Assembly: GCA_006969745.1 (NCBI GenBank)
Contig: CP030886.1
Coordinates: 1,709,234 to 1,773,233, forward strand
Reading direction: 5' to 3'
Origin: Cytophagaceae bacterium
GTDB taxonomy: Bacteria; Bacteroidota; Bacteroidia; Cytophagales; Cyclobacteriaceae
Length of the DNA: 64,000 nucleotides
A program made the translations under genes and the position numbers. Under the pieces are notes generated by a model. It saw only the letters and a list, made by a program, of their open reading frames with translations, was not told where the DNA came from and made no database searches. Positions 1-8,746 of this stretch are shown here, piece after piece (within the stretch, counting starts at the first letter, position 1; the number at the start of each line of letters is the position of its first letter).

Positions 1-1
1 G

Positions 2-1021
2 AGACAACACATTGGTGGGGTCGGGACGGTTGCAATTGAATACAGCAGTCCTGGAGCAAGAGGCCGTACCATTTATGGTGCCGTGGTACCTTACGGATTT
101 AACAATTTAGGTTTTGGACTGAGTTCTGCAGATAATCCTTCGCCCTGGCGAGCAGGTGCTGATCAGAATACCACCTTTACTTTTTCTCATGATGTAAAAA
201 TTGGCGGAAAAGAATTGGCTGCCGGTAAGTATGGATTTTTCGTTGCACCAGCAGAAGATGGACCTTGGACTGTAATATTCTCAAAGGATAACAACCATTG
301 GGGTAGCTTTTTCTATCGTGAGGAAAATGATGCATTACGAGTGGACGTAGAGGCAGAAGATGCGAGTTTTCATGAGTGGCTGACTTATGAATTTATCGAT
401 CGTCAAAACACCTCCACTACTGTGGCCTTAATTTGGGGAGATAAAAAACTTCCAATTAAGATAGAGCTGGCAGATCCTGTTGAGGCACACATAACGCAGC
501 TAAAGGCTGAGCTCAATAACCAGCCAGGCTTTAGCTTCCAGAATCTGGCCGCTGCTGCAAGATATGCTTCTAGTGTAGGCGAACATGATCAAGCCATTCA
601 ATGGGCAGATGCAGCTATTAGCGCTCCTTTTGTAGGTCAAAAGAATTGGGGCACCATGTCTACCAAAGCAGCTGTACTGACTGCTGCCGGAAAAACCGAC
701 GAAGCTCAAACTGTCATGGATGAAGCAATCAAACTGCCGGGAGCTAATGCTGGAGCAATCCACCAGTATGGAAGACAGTTGATAGCTGCAGGAAAATCTG
801 AAAAAGCGCTTGAAATTTTCAAATACAACCACAAGACGAACGATGGCGTCTGGCCTACAAACTATGGTTTAGCACGTGGGTATTCTGCGGTAGGGAACTA
901 CAAACAGGCCCTTAAATATTTGAAGCTTGCCAAAAACAACATCCCTGCCGGGGATACTGTAAATGGCCCCATCATTGATCAAAATATTGCGAAACTCGAA
1001 AAAGGAGAAGATATTAATTGA
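2..1021 (+). CDS. DUF2911 domain protein with C-terminal TPR repeats (5' end cut by window edge)
   Basis: The frame is open from base 2, and the residues before the first possible internal start (GTG at 83) already match the start of the DUF2911 domain (AIEYSSPGARGR, then VPYG), so the true start and probable signal peptide lie outside the window. The DUF2911 part runs to about base 470 and contains the typical WRAGADQNTTFTFS and LAAGKYGFF stretches. A helical TPR-like region follows from about base 520 to 1000. DUF2911 is common in secreted Bacteroidota proteins and has no established biochemical role. A terminator follows, so the gene ends its transcription unit. Confidence 0.85.
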   Translation, partial: RQHIGGVGTVAIEYSSPGARGRTIYGAVVPYGFNNLGFGLSSADNPSPWRAGADQNTTFTFSHDVKIGGKELAAGKYGFFVAPAEDGPWTVIFSKDNNHWGSFFYREENDALRVDVEAEDASFHEWLTYEFIDRQNTSTTVALIWGDKKLPIKIELADPVEAHITQLKAELNNQPGFSFQNLAAAARYASSVGEHDQAIQWADAAISAPFVGQKNWGTMSTKAAVLTAAGKTDEAQTVMDEAIKLPGANAGAIHQYGRQLIAAGKSEKALEIFKYNHKTNDGVWPTNYGLARGYSAVGNYKQALKYLKLAKNNIPAGDTVNGPIIDQNIAKLEKGEDIN

Positions 1022-1041
1022 TTAATAGTTGAACGACATTA

Positions 1042-1067
1042 AGCCCACATTCAAGTGGGCTTTTTTG
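1042..1067 (+). terminator. Rho-independent terminator after the DUF2911 gene
   Basis: A 7-bp stem AGCCCAC/GTGGGCT with a 6-nt loop is followed directly by six T. It lies 20 bases after the stop codon of the DUF2911-TPR gene. Confidence 0.85.
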
Positions 1068-1127
1068 TTTCCGTTAAACTCAGATTGAATTTTATCCGTA
1101 AAAAATAGCTCACTAAAGTAATAACCC

Positions 1128-2270
1128 ATGCGAAAACCAATCTCAATTCTTATGCTCGTTCTATTTGCGCTAACTACGTTGGCCAAAGACCCTGGAATGA
1201 AAAAAGGTACTCCAGACATAGTCTCACTATCCGTTTTGGAGTTTAATGAAGAAGGTATTCTTTTCATTGGCGATTCCAAAGGAGGTGCAATTTATGCAGT
1301 TGACCTTAATGATAATCAAGCCAGCGATAATCAGGAAGCTCTTAATATTGTTGACCTGGAAGATAAACTTGCCGGAATGCTAGGTACCACTATTGACAAT
1401 ATCATGGTACACGATATGGCAGTGAACCCCATCTCTCAAAATATTTATCTCAGCGTTTCCCGAGGGCGTGCCAAATGGACCTCACGTTGGGAATCGCCTA
1501 ATGATTTGGTGGATGCAGATATCCTGATCAGAATATCTCCATCAGGTGAAATGTCAGAAGCCAGTCTAGAAAACGTAGAATTTTCCAGCGTTTCCATTCC
1601 TAATCCGGTAGACCCTAACGTAGAGCACCGATGGAAGAAAGGAGCAAAACTTCGTTCTGACGCAATCACCGACATTGCATTCGACGATGGTAAAATTTAC
1701 GTTTCAGGGCTTTCAAACGAAGAGTTTCGTGCAGCACTGTGGACCTCCTCATATCCATTCACGAAAGATGTAAATGCAAATACCCTGGAGATCTTTCATG
1801 GAGCTCACGGAAAATGGGAAACAGCATCACCAATACGTGCATTTCTCCCCTATCAAATCAACAATCAAAAGCAACTTTTGGCTGCATATCTGTGTACGCC
1901 ACTGGTAACCATTGATGCGCAGAAACTTGGTGAAACCAAGCATGTTAAAGGAAGGACTGTTGCAGAGTTTGGGTCAGGCAATTTTCCCATCGATATGGTG
2001 CTATACCAAAATAATGGCAAAGACTATATTTTGATGTCAAATAGTGCTTTGCCATTGCTACTGTTCGACCCGCAAGATGTTGCCGACTATAAAGGTGAAA
2101 TTACCGAAGAGGTAAAAGGATATTTAGCTGGCGTGGATTATACTCCTCGCTCTGGTAGCGGAGTTCAGCAGCTTGCAGATTTCAATTCAAAATATATTCT
2201 CGCCACTCAGCGGCTTCCAAACGGTAAGCTTGTGTTAACTTCACTATCAAAAGAGTGGCTTTATCCATGA
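1128..2270 (+). CDS. Secreted beta-propeller-like protein of unknown function
   Basis: I do not recognise a named family. Residues 1-19 form a signal peptide (hydrophobic core ISILMLVLFALTTLA). The mature protein has repeating units that end in short beta-strand patterns (ILFIGDSKGGAIYAVDL, NIYLSVSRG, KIYVSGLS, YILMSNSALPLLLFDP), as in YVTN/NHL-type propellers, so a propeller fold is the best structural guess. It has 380 residues. The stop codon overlaps the ATG of the next gene (ATGA), so the two are probably translated together, though a terminator-like hairpin lies just inside the second gene. Confidence 0.75.
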   Translation: MRKPISILMLVLFALTTLAKDPGMKKGTPDIVSLSVLEFNEEGILFIGDSKGGAIYAVDLNDNQASDNQEALNIVDLEDKLAGMLGTTIDNIMVHDMAVNPISQNIYLSVSRGRAKWTSRWESPNDLVDADILIRISPSGEMSEASLENVEFSSVSIPNPVDPNVEHRWKKGAKLRSDAITDIAFDDGKIYVSGLSNEEFRAALWTSSYPFTKDVNANTLEIFHGAHGKWETASPIRAFLPYQINNQKQLLAAYLCTPLVTIDAQKLGETKHVKGRTVAEFGSGNFPIDMVLYQNNGKDYILMSNSALPLLLFDPQDVADYKGEITEEVKGYLAGVDYTPRSGSGVQQLADFNSKYILATQRLPNGKLVLTSLSKEWLYP

Positions 2271-3421
2271 AAAAAATAAATTCAGAAGTATTAAAAGGAG
2301 GCACTGTAGGCCTCCTTTGTTTTTTGCTGACTATTCATTTTGTAAGTGCACAGAGTTTCTTTTCTGCACAGACATTACCTAAAATGCCAAACTATGGTAC
2401 CATCACTACGCGGCTGGTCCCAGAAGACATAGTAGCATCAATAGAAGATCATAATTTCACATTCGAACAATGGTCAGCTTTCTTCAATGTGAAAACCAAC
2501 CCGAATGGCCCTGCTGTGATTGGATCTTACAAGATTGTTGACAATCACCTCGCATTTTCTCCAAAGTTTCTGCCGGATCCGAATATCAGGTATTTTGTCA
2601 ATTTCTCTTATCCGGCATTGGCACAGCTATTGTCTCATAGCATTAGTGAACAAACTACCTATACAGATGTGGTATCCTTCGAACCTCCGGAAACCACCCA
2701 ACCGAAAATAACTGCGGTAATACCCAATTTGGAAATCGTCCCAGCCAATCTCCTCAGGTTTTACGTATTCTTTTCAGCACCGATGGGACTGGAGAATCCC
2801 TATGAATTTATTACCATCGAAGATTCTGATGGCAATGTGCTCGTTGATCCGTTTGTGATCATTCCTGAAGGACTCTGGAACATTGATAGAACCCGACTGA
2901 CCTTGTTGCTACACCCGGGAAGGGTTAAGCAAGGAGTAGGTCCAAATATGACAGAGGGAGATATCCTACTTGCCGGCAATGACTACACCCTTAAGATTGA
3001 CGCACGCTGGAAAGGTGCAAGCGGAGAGAGTCTCAAAGAGAGCTTTTCTCGTGAAATTAATGCTACAAACCCGTTGAGAAAAGCCATCAATGTCAATCTT
3101 TGGGCATTGAGAGCCATTAATCAAAATAACATTGGAGTCCTGACCATCGTGACGGATCATCCCCTTGATCAGCCACTCGCTAAGCGAATGTTGTACATCA
3201 TGAACAAAGAGGGAAAAATTCTTCCTTCGCAGGTTGAATTTACAAGTGCTGAAGAAATCAAAGTGCTTTGGAGGTCAGATGGATCTAATGAATTAGAGCT
3301 GCACATTGACCATAGATTGGAAGATGTGTGTGGAAATACACCGGTTTACGCTTTTGATCTGGAAGATGGGTCGAGAAACGAGCCGTCAGGTGAAATAATG
3401 CTGACTTTCAAGGTGGAATAG
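2267..3421 (+). CDS. Secreted protein with Ig-like (Big_5/SbsA-type) domains, function unknown
   Basis: The ATG at 2267 overlaps the stop of the previous gene by 4 bases and gives a 384-residue product with a signal peptide ending around VSAQ (residues 26-29). An earlier in-frame GTG at 2255 lies inside the previous gene and is less likely. The body resembles paired beta-sandwich domains: LRFYVFFSAPMGLENPYEF, near residue 163, is close to the opening strand of SbsA Ig-like domains, and a second copy starts near LTIVTDHPLD. No catalytic motif is visible. With its partner it may form a secreted or surface pair. Its signal-peptide codons contain a perfect intrinsic-terminator shape (2294-2325). 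Confidence 0.7.
   Translation: MKKINSEVLKGGTVGLLCFLLTIHFVSAQSFFSAQTLPKMPNYGTITTRLVPEDIVASIEDHNFTFEQWSAFFNVKTNPNGPAVIGSYKIVDNHLAFSPKFLPDPNIRYFVNFSYPALAQLLSHSISEQTTYTDVVSFEPPETTQPKITAVIPNLEIVPANLLRFYVFFSAPMGLENPYEFITIEDSDGNVLVDPFVIIPEGLWNIDRTRLTLLLHPGRVKQGVGPNMTEGDILLAGNDYTLKIDARWKGASGESLKESFSREINATNPLRKAINVNLWALRAINQNNIGVLTIVTDHPLDQPLAKRMLYIMNKEGKILPSQVEFTSAEEIKVLWRSDGSNELELHIDHRLEDVCGNTPVYAFDLEDGSRNEPSGEIMLTFKVE
2294..2325 (+). terminator. Terminator-like hairpin inside signal-peptide codons
   Basis: A 9-bp perfect stem AAAGGAGGC/GCCTCCTTT (2294-2302 and 2310-2318) with a 7-nt loop is followed by G and six T. It lies 24 bases past the stop of the propeller gene but codes for residues 10-20 of the Ig-like protein. 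It could stop most transcripts between the two genes, acting as an attenuator. Confidence 0.6.
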
Positions 3422-3432
3422 GCACAAAAAAA

Positions 3433-3497
3433 GGGAGCACCTTCGTACTCCCATAGCCGATCCCAATGTGCTGGTTGGATCGAACTTTCGATCCGAC
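3433..3497 (-). ncRNA. Pair of intergenic hairpins; possible minus-strand small RNA with terminator
   Basis: The 239-base gap 3422-3660 holds two inverted repeats. Hairpin A (3433-3452) has a GGGAG/CTCCC stem. Read on the minus strand it is followed by seven T (3426-3432), so it has terminator form for a transcript running leftwards. Hairpin B (3474-3497) has GTTGGATCGAA pairing with TTCGATCCGAC, including one G-T pair, and a tight loop. No ORF covers them. It could be a short untranslated RNA or simply the terminator of the Ig-like gene with an extra stem. It matches no RNA family I can name. The rest of the gap is AT-rich and holds nothing else I recognise. Confidence 0.3.
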
Positions 3498-3660
3498 AAA
3501 AGTCGAATCTAATCACCGCCTAATTTACTCGCCTGTAAATGTAGACAGCTAATATAACCAATAACTGGTATTTTTTTGATTATCAAGTAGATTTTATTCC
3601 TTAAAAGTTTGTTACCATCTAGCCTAACTGGATGGCTCCAGTTGCGTTAATTTGCCAACA

Positions 3661-6222
3661 ATGATCAAGCTTACTTCATGCATATTTATGTTCTCCCAGC
3701 TTCTGGTGTTCGGGACGCTAGATCGCATTCAAAAGGCGATGGACAAAAAAGAATATGAAAAAGCTTATGAGCAAATAATAAGAGGGTATGAAAAGGAACC
3801 AGGAAATCCTGGTGTTTCTTATTATCACGCAAAACTTCTTTTCGACAAGACATATGATAAATATAATCTAGATAGTGCCCGAATTAATATTGAGAATGCA
3901 GAAATCAAATATCAATCAGCATCTCAGGAACTTATCGATGAGATAGCTGAAGAAGGCATTACCATTGATCTAATCAAAAACCTTCACGATCAAATAAGGG
4001 ATCGCTCATTTCAGAATACGCTCGAAAACCTGACCATTGATAAGGCAGTTTCATTTCAGCAAAAATTTCCAAATTCCGTTTACAACGACCTACTTATCTA
4101 TAAGGTAGATAGCATTGAGTTTCGCACAGCCAAATTATCTGCTTCTCAAGATCAACTCATTGATTTTATCAATGATCATCCCGCCTCTGTCTTTAAGCCA
4201 AAGGCTGATTCTATTCTGGATATCATGCGTTTTACCGAGCTACAGGTACAAGGAAATCTTGAAGACTATTATTCCTTCCATGAGAGCTATCCTTTTTCGA
4301 GGTATAAAAAAAAGGTCGAAGATTACATTTTAAAGGCATCTACAGCTTCCCATCGTCCGGAGAGATATGAGGAGTTTATTCGCTTTGCTGAAACAGAATC
4401 TTTGAAAAAACAGGCGGCTGACGTATTATACTACCTCTCAAAAAAAATTAATTACTCATACCATCCGATACGTGACTCCATTATTGGGATACGATCGCTA
4501 GACCAAACAGCACTCTACCCTGTGATCCAAAATGGTTTTTTTGGCTTTTATGATCAAAAAGGTCAAGAAGTGATTAATCCCCTTTACACAGCCATTGCCC
4601 CGGGCTATAAATGCGAACTGATACTAGATGATTGGGTTTTTGTGAAAAATGAGAACAAGGGCCTTATACTCACAAAAGCAGGTGTGGCGGTGCTTCAAAA
4701 TGTAGATGATTATAGAAGCGTAAGCGAAGATGTAGGTTTAGTGCAATTTGATAGCCGCTGGTACCTCTATCACAAGAGTGGATTTAGAATACTGGATCAA
4801 CCGGTAGAGGAAGCTGAAATAATTGGGAATCAGTGGATAAAGGTGCGTAAAGGAAATAAGTGGGGACTTTTCAGTTTTATGGGCTTGCAGGTCGCAGAAG
4901 TATTGTACGATGATATTTTCAAACTGGAATCTTTCTGGATTTTTCAAAAGAATGAACTTAGTGCGGTCTATACAGAACAATTGATTCTTTCTGAAATTGA
5001 GCAGAGAGGTGTCACCCTGGAGTTCAAATTTGATGACATAGAGTTGGTCAATAAAAACACGTTAATAGGTTTCAGAGGTGAGAGAGAGTGTTTGTTGGAC
5101 TCAACCCTTAACTTCCTGATTCCGTGGGGGAAATATGAAATTTATCCTGAGGAAGCCGGCTGGTACCTTAGATCTAAAAACGGCTACAGGCTTTATAATG
5201 AATCAGAGGCCAACCTAATGGATCGAAACTATACTTATCTGGAATCCAACGATGGATGGTTGGCCTTAAAAACTGAAAAAGACTGGATGTTGCTCCCCAG
5301 GAAGGGGCCGCTTCTGCCCAGCAGAGAATATGATTCTATAAAACTGATAAATGACTTTGCGGCAATTCTATTAAAAGATGAGCAGAAAATTATTCAATTC
5401 ACTTCAGGAGAATCTGTTTTGGTGAGTAACGAGCAAATTCAAACCTTTCAAAATAAACCCGGATTTATCAGCCTTTCCGATCAAGACAAAATGACCATTT
5501 TAGGTTCGGATGGAAAAGTGATCGTCGATGGCAAATTTCAACGTGCTTCATTTCTCTCTGATTCACTTATTAGGGTTCAGGTGCGGGATAAACAAGGCTT
5601 AATGCATTTAAATGGAGATTGGGTTCTTAATCCTGTTTTTGACACCATTGATGAAAAAGATGGTCTCATGCTGACTCTGATAGATGGAAAAATTGGATGT
5701 TATGATCCTACTATTAATACGCTTATTACCACTGAATACGAGGCACGCCTTGAGCGAGTCAAAGATCATTATTTAGCCAAAAAAGGCGGAAAATTTGGAA
5801 TCATTGATCAAGTCAAAAATGAGATTATTTCATTTAGGTATGATGAAATCCAATTATGGAACGATACTTCGTACCTGGTGAAGGAAGATGGAGAGTTTCT
5901 AATAATTGATAAAGAAGAGGAACCTTTATACGACCCAATTGAAAATGTTCGACTTCTGGTAAAAAATGATTCTCACTCAATATATCAATTCGTAAATAAT
6001 GGCAGATATGGTTTGATCAGCACCCATTATGGAGAACTATTAACTGCTGAATTCACAGACATTCTTAATATTGGCACCAATGAGAGCCCCTTGATTTTTG
6101 CAGATCAGCACCTCGACAAGGCCGGTTTTCATGTGGTGAGTTATGTCGATGAGAAGGGAAACTTAATTCTCTCCAAAGCCTATACCCGGGAAGAGTTTGA
6201 GGGAATTTTATGTGATGAGTAG
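3661..6222 (+). CDS. WG-repeat protein with N-terminal helical repeats
   Basis: I start at the ATG at 3661, because the TTG three codons earlier adds nothing and the ATG begins the hydrophobic leader (IKLTSCIFMFSQLLVFG). Residues 20-280 are helical, with TPR-like spacing and several LIDFINDHPAS-type units. From about residue 285 to the end there are many WG/KWG-type repeats, each an aromatic-Gly pair followed by NP or DP turns (FFGFYDQKGQEVINPLY, NKWGLFSFMGLQVAE, GKFGIIDQ, GRYGLISTHYGELL). Such repeats usually mediate protein contacts; no catalytic function is known. The 3' end overlaps the convergent coaE by 15 bases. Confidence 0.8.
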   Translation: MIKLTSCIFMFSQLLVFGTLDRIQKAMDKKEYEKAYEQIIRGYEKEPGNPGVSYYHAKLLFDKTYDKYNLDSARINIENAEIKYQSASQELIDEIAEEGITIDLIKNLHDQIRDRSFQNTLENLTIDKAVSFQQKFPNSVYNDLLIYKVDSIEFRTAKLSASQDQLIDFINDHPASVFKPKADSILDIMRFTELQVQGNLEDYYSFHESYPFSRYKKKVEDYILKASTASHRPERYEEFIRFAETESLKKQAADVLYYLSKKINYSYHPIRDSIIGIRSLDQTALYPVIQNGFFGFYDQKGQEVINPLYTAIAPGYKCELILDDWVFVKNENKGLILTKAGVAVLQNVDDYRSVSEDVGLVQFDSRWYLYHKSGFRILDQPVEEAEIIGNQWIKVRKGNKWGLFSFMGLQVAEVLYDDIFKLESFWIFQKNELSAVYTEQLILSEIEQRGVTLEFKFDDIELVNKNTLIGFRGERECLLDSTLNFLIPWGKYEIYPEEAGWYLRSKNGYRLYNESEANLMDRNYTYLESNDGWLALKTEKDWMLLPRKGPLLPSREYDSIKLINDFAAILLKDEQKIIQFTSGESVLVSNEQIQTFQNKPGFISLSDQDKMTILGSDGKVIVDGKFQRASFLSDSLIRVQVRDKQGLMHLNGDWVLNPVFDTIDEKDGLMLTLIDGKIGCYDPTINTLITTEYEARLERVKDHYLAKKGGKFGIIDQVKNEIISFRYDEIQLWNDTSYLVKEDGEFLIIDKEEEPLYDPIENVRLLVKNDSHSIYQFVNNGRYGLISTHYGELLTAEFTDILNIGTNESPLIFADQHLDKAGFHVVSYVDEKGNLILSKAYTREEFEGILCDE

Positions 6223-6804
6223 CGGATACAGCTCCATTACTTGCTTTATTACTGACTGTCCACCATCGTTTTCAATGATAAAATCTGCTAATGGAATCTT
6301 TTCTTCGTCCTTTAATTGTTTATCAATGATAGCTTCTACATCAGTTTGTGACCGATGAGGGTCACGCTGCACCACTCTTTGTATTCTAATCTCCTCAGGA
6401 GCTGTCACTAATATGGTCTTGTTGAGCTTTTTATAAGAGCCCGTTTCAAAAAGCAGCGCAGCTTCTTTAAGCAAAAGAGGGGCATGCTTATTTTCATCTA
6501 TCCATTGGCTCAAGTCATTTCCTACAGCAGGATGAACAAGTGCATTCAGCTGATCCAAAACTGATTGATCCTGAAATGCTTTATCGGCTATGAACTTTCG
6601 ATCAATAGATCCATTTTTATATGCTTCATCTCCAAATAGCTTCTTGACTTCTCCAATTAGCTTTGGATCATTGTTCATTAGCCATTTGGCTCTATCATCT
6701 GCATAGTACGTTACAGCACCCAGTGTTTCAAAGACTTTACATACAATTGATTTTCCAGATCCAATTCCTCCGGTTACACCAACTATGATAGGCGCGCTAC
6801 TCAT
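6208..6804 (-). CDS. coaE: Dephospho-CoA kinase
   Basis: CoaE phosphorylates dephospho-CoA with ATP, the last step of coenzyme A synthesis, in the cytosol. The P-loop GVTGGIGSGKS is at residues 8-18. The family's substrate and lid features follow (YYADDRAKWLM, LVHPAVG, KEAALLFETG, and RVVQRDPHR with its lid arginines). The 198-residue length is normal. The start overlaps the end of the YbbR gene by 8 bases, so the two are co-transcribed. The fixed neighbourhood yajC-YbbR-coaE is typical of Bacteroidota. A second CoA gene, coaX, lies at 33.9 kb. Confidence 0.95.
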   Translation of the reverse strand: MSSAPIIVGVTGGIGSGKSIVCKVFETLGAVTYYADDRAKWLMNNDPKLIGEVKKLFGDEAYKNGSIDRKFIADKAFQDQSVLDQLNALVHPAVGNDLSQWIDENKHAPLLLKEAALLFETGSYKKLNKTILVTAPEEIRIQRVVQRDPHRSQTDVEAIIDKQLKDEEKIPLADFIIENDGGQSVIKQVMELYPLLIT

Positions 6805-7726
6805 AAGTGATAGATAGTGAGTCGGGTATTGCTTCTACCTCCAAAAGATTGTCTGGATGAAAAATGATTATGGCAGGAGCTGTCGAGTCTGCTTTGTTGA
6901 TTAGGTTATAATCTACGACAACCTTGAAGTCATTGGCAAAGTATTCTTCACGTAATTCTTGCTGCACCACAAACCGAATGGTCACATTCGGGTCTGTAAC
7001 GTAAACAGACGAATCCGCAGGAAAATTTTGCATTTCTACCGCTGTTGCAAGTTCCAGTCGATCAAATTGGTCTACTTCAAATTTTACATTTACCGTGGGC
7101 GGAGATGAGGTTATCCCCAATACCTCAGGCAGACCTAATTTTACGAACCTGTCAAATGCTTTATCAATTTCTTCAGCGTCCAGCTTGATTATGTATGCTC
7201 TATCGAGTGTATCTACAAAACTTGAAGGACCAAAAATAGTAGCTGTATCGGGGGTTAAGGTAATAGGAGAAATGATACGGTAATCCTCATCCATACTTAC
7301 CGCTAGGGAGTCTATCTTCAGATTTACTTTTTTTGACACCCTGCGGTCAATGTCAATATAAAGTGTGTCTGTAAACAGAAAGTTGATTCGAAACTCGTCC
7401 AATTGATCCGTTATGATTGGTAGTATGGTTGGTCTGGTCAGGTATCTGATTGCTGCCGGATTGTCCAGCTCAATGGTTATTGGGTCGCTCCCAAACCAAA
7501 ATGAATCTCGAAACAGATCCCAACCTCCACCTGAAACATCAATGTCTACAAATTGCGGAAGGGGTTTGATGGCCACCAAGCTATCCTGATCATAAATGAA
7601 CTCAATGGGGTATTGAATTCGATAGTTATAGTTTTTCCCCAAGGCGCTAAAAAACCAAAAGGTAGTGGCTCCCAAAAATGAGAGCAGCACTACCTTCCAG
7701 TTTCCTAATATCTTGGGAATGCCCAT
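6797..7726 (-). CDS. YbbR-like domain protein (CdaR-type), membrane anchored
   Basis: One transmembrane helix lies near residues 12-32 (VVLLSFLGATTFWFFSALG). It is followed by an outward-facing beta-rich region with YbbR-type units, for example the segment around INFLFTDTLYIDIDRRVSKKV. In Firmicutes YbbR/CdaR binds and controls the cyclic-di-AMP synthase CdaA, but no diadenylate cyclase is visible here, so that role is not shown. It sits 9 bases after yajC and overlaps coaE by 8 bases in one transcript. 309 residues. Confidence 0.85.
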   Translation of the reverse strand: MGIPKILGNWKVVLLSFLGATTFWFFSALGKNYNYRIQYPIEFIYDQDSLVAIKPLPQFVDIDVSGGGWDLFRDSFWFGSDPITIELDNPAAIRYLTRPTILPIITDQLDEFRINFLFTDTLYIDIDRRVSKKVNLKIDSLAVSMDEDYRIISPITLTPDTATIFGPSSFVDTLDRAYIIKLDAEEIDKAFDRFVKLGLPEVLGITSSPPTVNVKFEVDQFDRLELATAVEMQNFPADSSVYVTDPNVTIRFVVQQELREEYFANDFKVVVDYNLINKADSTAPAIIIFHPDNLLEVEAIPDSLSITYE

Positions 7727-7735
7727 ATTGTCGGC

Positions 7736-8059
7736 TTATTTTTTTTCTTTCTTTTCACTATCAGTATTCAGGCGCTTGCTTGCTTCAAGCGAAATAGATG
7801 CTTTCTCTACCAGTAACTTGGTTCCTCTATCTACATCGATGAGTACAGTCGTGTCAGATACTTCTACGATTTTGCCGTGAATTCCACCCACTGTGACTAC
7901 CATTTCTCCTTTCTTGATTTCCTGAAGGTATTTCTTCGTTTCCTTTTGCTTTCGCTGCTGTGGGCGTATAAAAAAGAAATAGAAGATGGCGATCATCCCG
8001 ATGATTGGCAAAAATGAGGTGAAATCACTGCCTCCTGCCTGTAATAAAACTGTATTCAT
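7736..8059 (-). CDS. yajC: Preprotein translocase subunit YajC
   Basis: YajC is an accessory inner-membrane subunit of the Sec holotranslocon (SecDF-YajC). I use the ATG at 8059, which gives 107 residues starting MNTVLLQAGG. A longer frame upstream would run through a terminator hairpin and is unlikely. One membrane helix lies around residues 14-35 (FLPIIGMIAIFYFFFIRPQ), with the family signature FFIRPQQRKQKE. It is followed by a small beta domain (GEMVVTVGGIHGKIVEV) and a charged tail. It heads the yajC-YbbR-coaE unit. Confidence 0.95.
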   Translation of the reverse strand: MNTVLLQAGGSDFTSFLPIIGMIAIFYFFFIRPQQRKQKETKKYLQEIKKGEMVVTVGGIHGKIVEVSDTTVLIDVDRGTKLLVEKASISLEASKRLNTDSEKKEKK

Positions 8060-8070
8060 ATTATTTTTTT

Positions 8071-8111
8071 GAAATAAAAAACCCCTGACATTCCGCAATG
8101 GAAATCAGGGG
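8071..8111 (-). terminator. Terminator between the DUF1573 lipoprotein gene and yajC
   Basis: On the minus strand a CCCCTGA/TCAGGGG stem (8105-8111 with 8082-8088), extended by an inner TTCC/GGAA pairing, is followed by a T-rich tract. It ends the DUF1573 transcript and separates it from yajC. Confidence 0.8.
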
Positions 8112-8147
8112 CAATGTTAATAAAATTTGATGTGCTAAATGGAGAAA

Positions 8148-8681
8148 TTACTCTCCCTCCTTCACCACATTAGCTTTAATTTGAACTCTTTGAGTAGTTG
8201 GCCATGTGTTGGCAGTTAATGTTACCGTTTTGTTTTGAACACCTGGCTTGTTTTTACTGTTAAACCTCACTTTGATTTGTCCGGTTTCGCCAACAGCAAT
8301 TGGCGCTTTTGGCCATTCCGGAACAGTACATCCACAGGTTGCTTTTGCATCTGAAATGATCAATGGAGCTTCGCCATTGTTTACAAAAGAGAAAACGTGC
8401 TCTACTACATCACCATCTTTGATGGTACCAAAGTCATGCAGCTTTTCTTCAAACTGAATAGCTGGAAGAGGTCCTTCCGGCTTTTCTGCTGGTGCAGCAG
8501 GTGTCGGGTTGTTTACAGCCACAGGCTGAGCAGTAGGGTTTGCTCTTGCCACACCGCCTTTTCCTTCAAGCGCAGCTACTTTTCCTTCAAGCTTTGTGAT
8601 TCTTGACTCTAATTCACTATTGCCACAGCTAACCATTGTTGCTGCCACAATCACTCCTAATAAAATCTTTGCTATTTTCAT
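8148..8681 (-). CDS. DUF1573 lipoprotein
   Basis: A lipoprotein signal (residues 1-19, lipobox MVSC) is followed by a short coiled stretch (LESRITKLEGKVAALEGK), a Pro/Ala-rich linker, and a C-terminal DUF1573 domain from about residue 75. The hallmark segments are HDFGTIKDGDVVEHVFSFVN and ATCGCTVPEWPKAP, the latter with the conserved Cys-Gly-Cys. DUF1573 is an Ig-like fold found in Bacteroidota envelope proteins, with no proven biochemical role. A second, shorter DUF1573 gene is at 54.4 kb. Both have a GTTAA-type repeat 23 bp upstream of the presumed -7 box, suggesting shared control. Confidence 0.9.
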   Translation of the reverse strand: MKIAKILLGVIVAATMVSCGNSELESRITKLEGKVAALEGKGGVARANPTAQPVAVNNPTPAAPAEKPEGPLPAIQFEEKLHDFGTIKDGDVVEHVFSFVNNGEAPLIISDAKATCGCTVPEWPKAPIAVGETGQIKVRFNSKNKPGVQNKTVTLTANTWPTTQRVQIKANVVKEGE

Positions 8682-8714
8682 TACTCTACGTTGTTATTTT
8701 TAACAATTGGAATA

Positions 8715-8746
8715 CAAATTTAAGGAACATATGGTTTCAATGTTCC
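8715..8746 (-). promoter_or_regulatory. Promoter of the DUF1573 lipoprotein gene with an overlapping inverted repeat
   Basis: A perfect Bacteroidota -7 element TAAATTTG is read on the minus strand at 8722-8715, giving a leader of about 27 bases. Just upstream, GGAACAT (8724-8730) and ATGTTCC (8740-8746) form an inverted repeat with a 9-base spacer that covers the -33 zone. It could be an operator or a weak terminator of the upstream YtxH gene. Confidence 0.5.

Noticed and set aside
83..1021. Start of the first gene at GTG 83
   Set aside because: The reading frame is open to base 2 and the residues before 83 belong to the DUF2911 domain, so the gene starts outside the window.
3460..3510. tRNA-like sequence (TTCGATCC, TTCGAATC-type motifs) in the gap
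   Set aside because: No acceptor, D or anticodon arm can be paired around the motifs; the inverted repeat explains them better.
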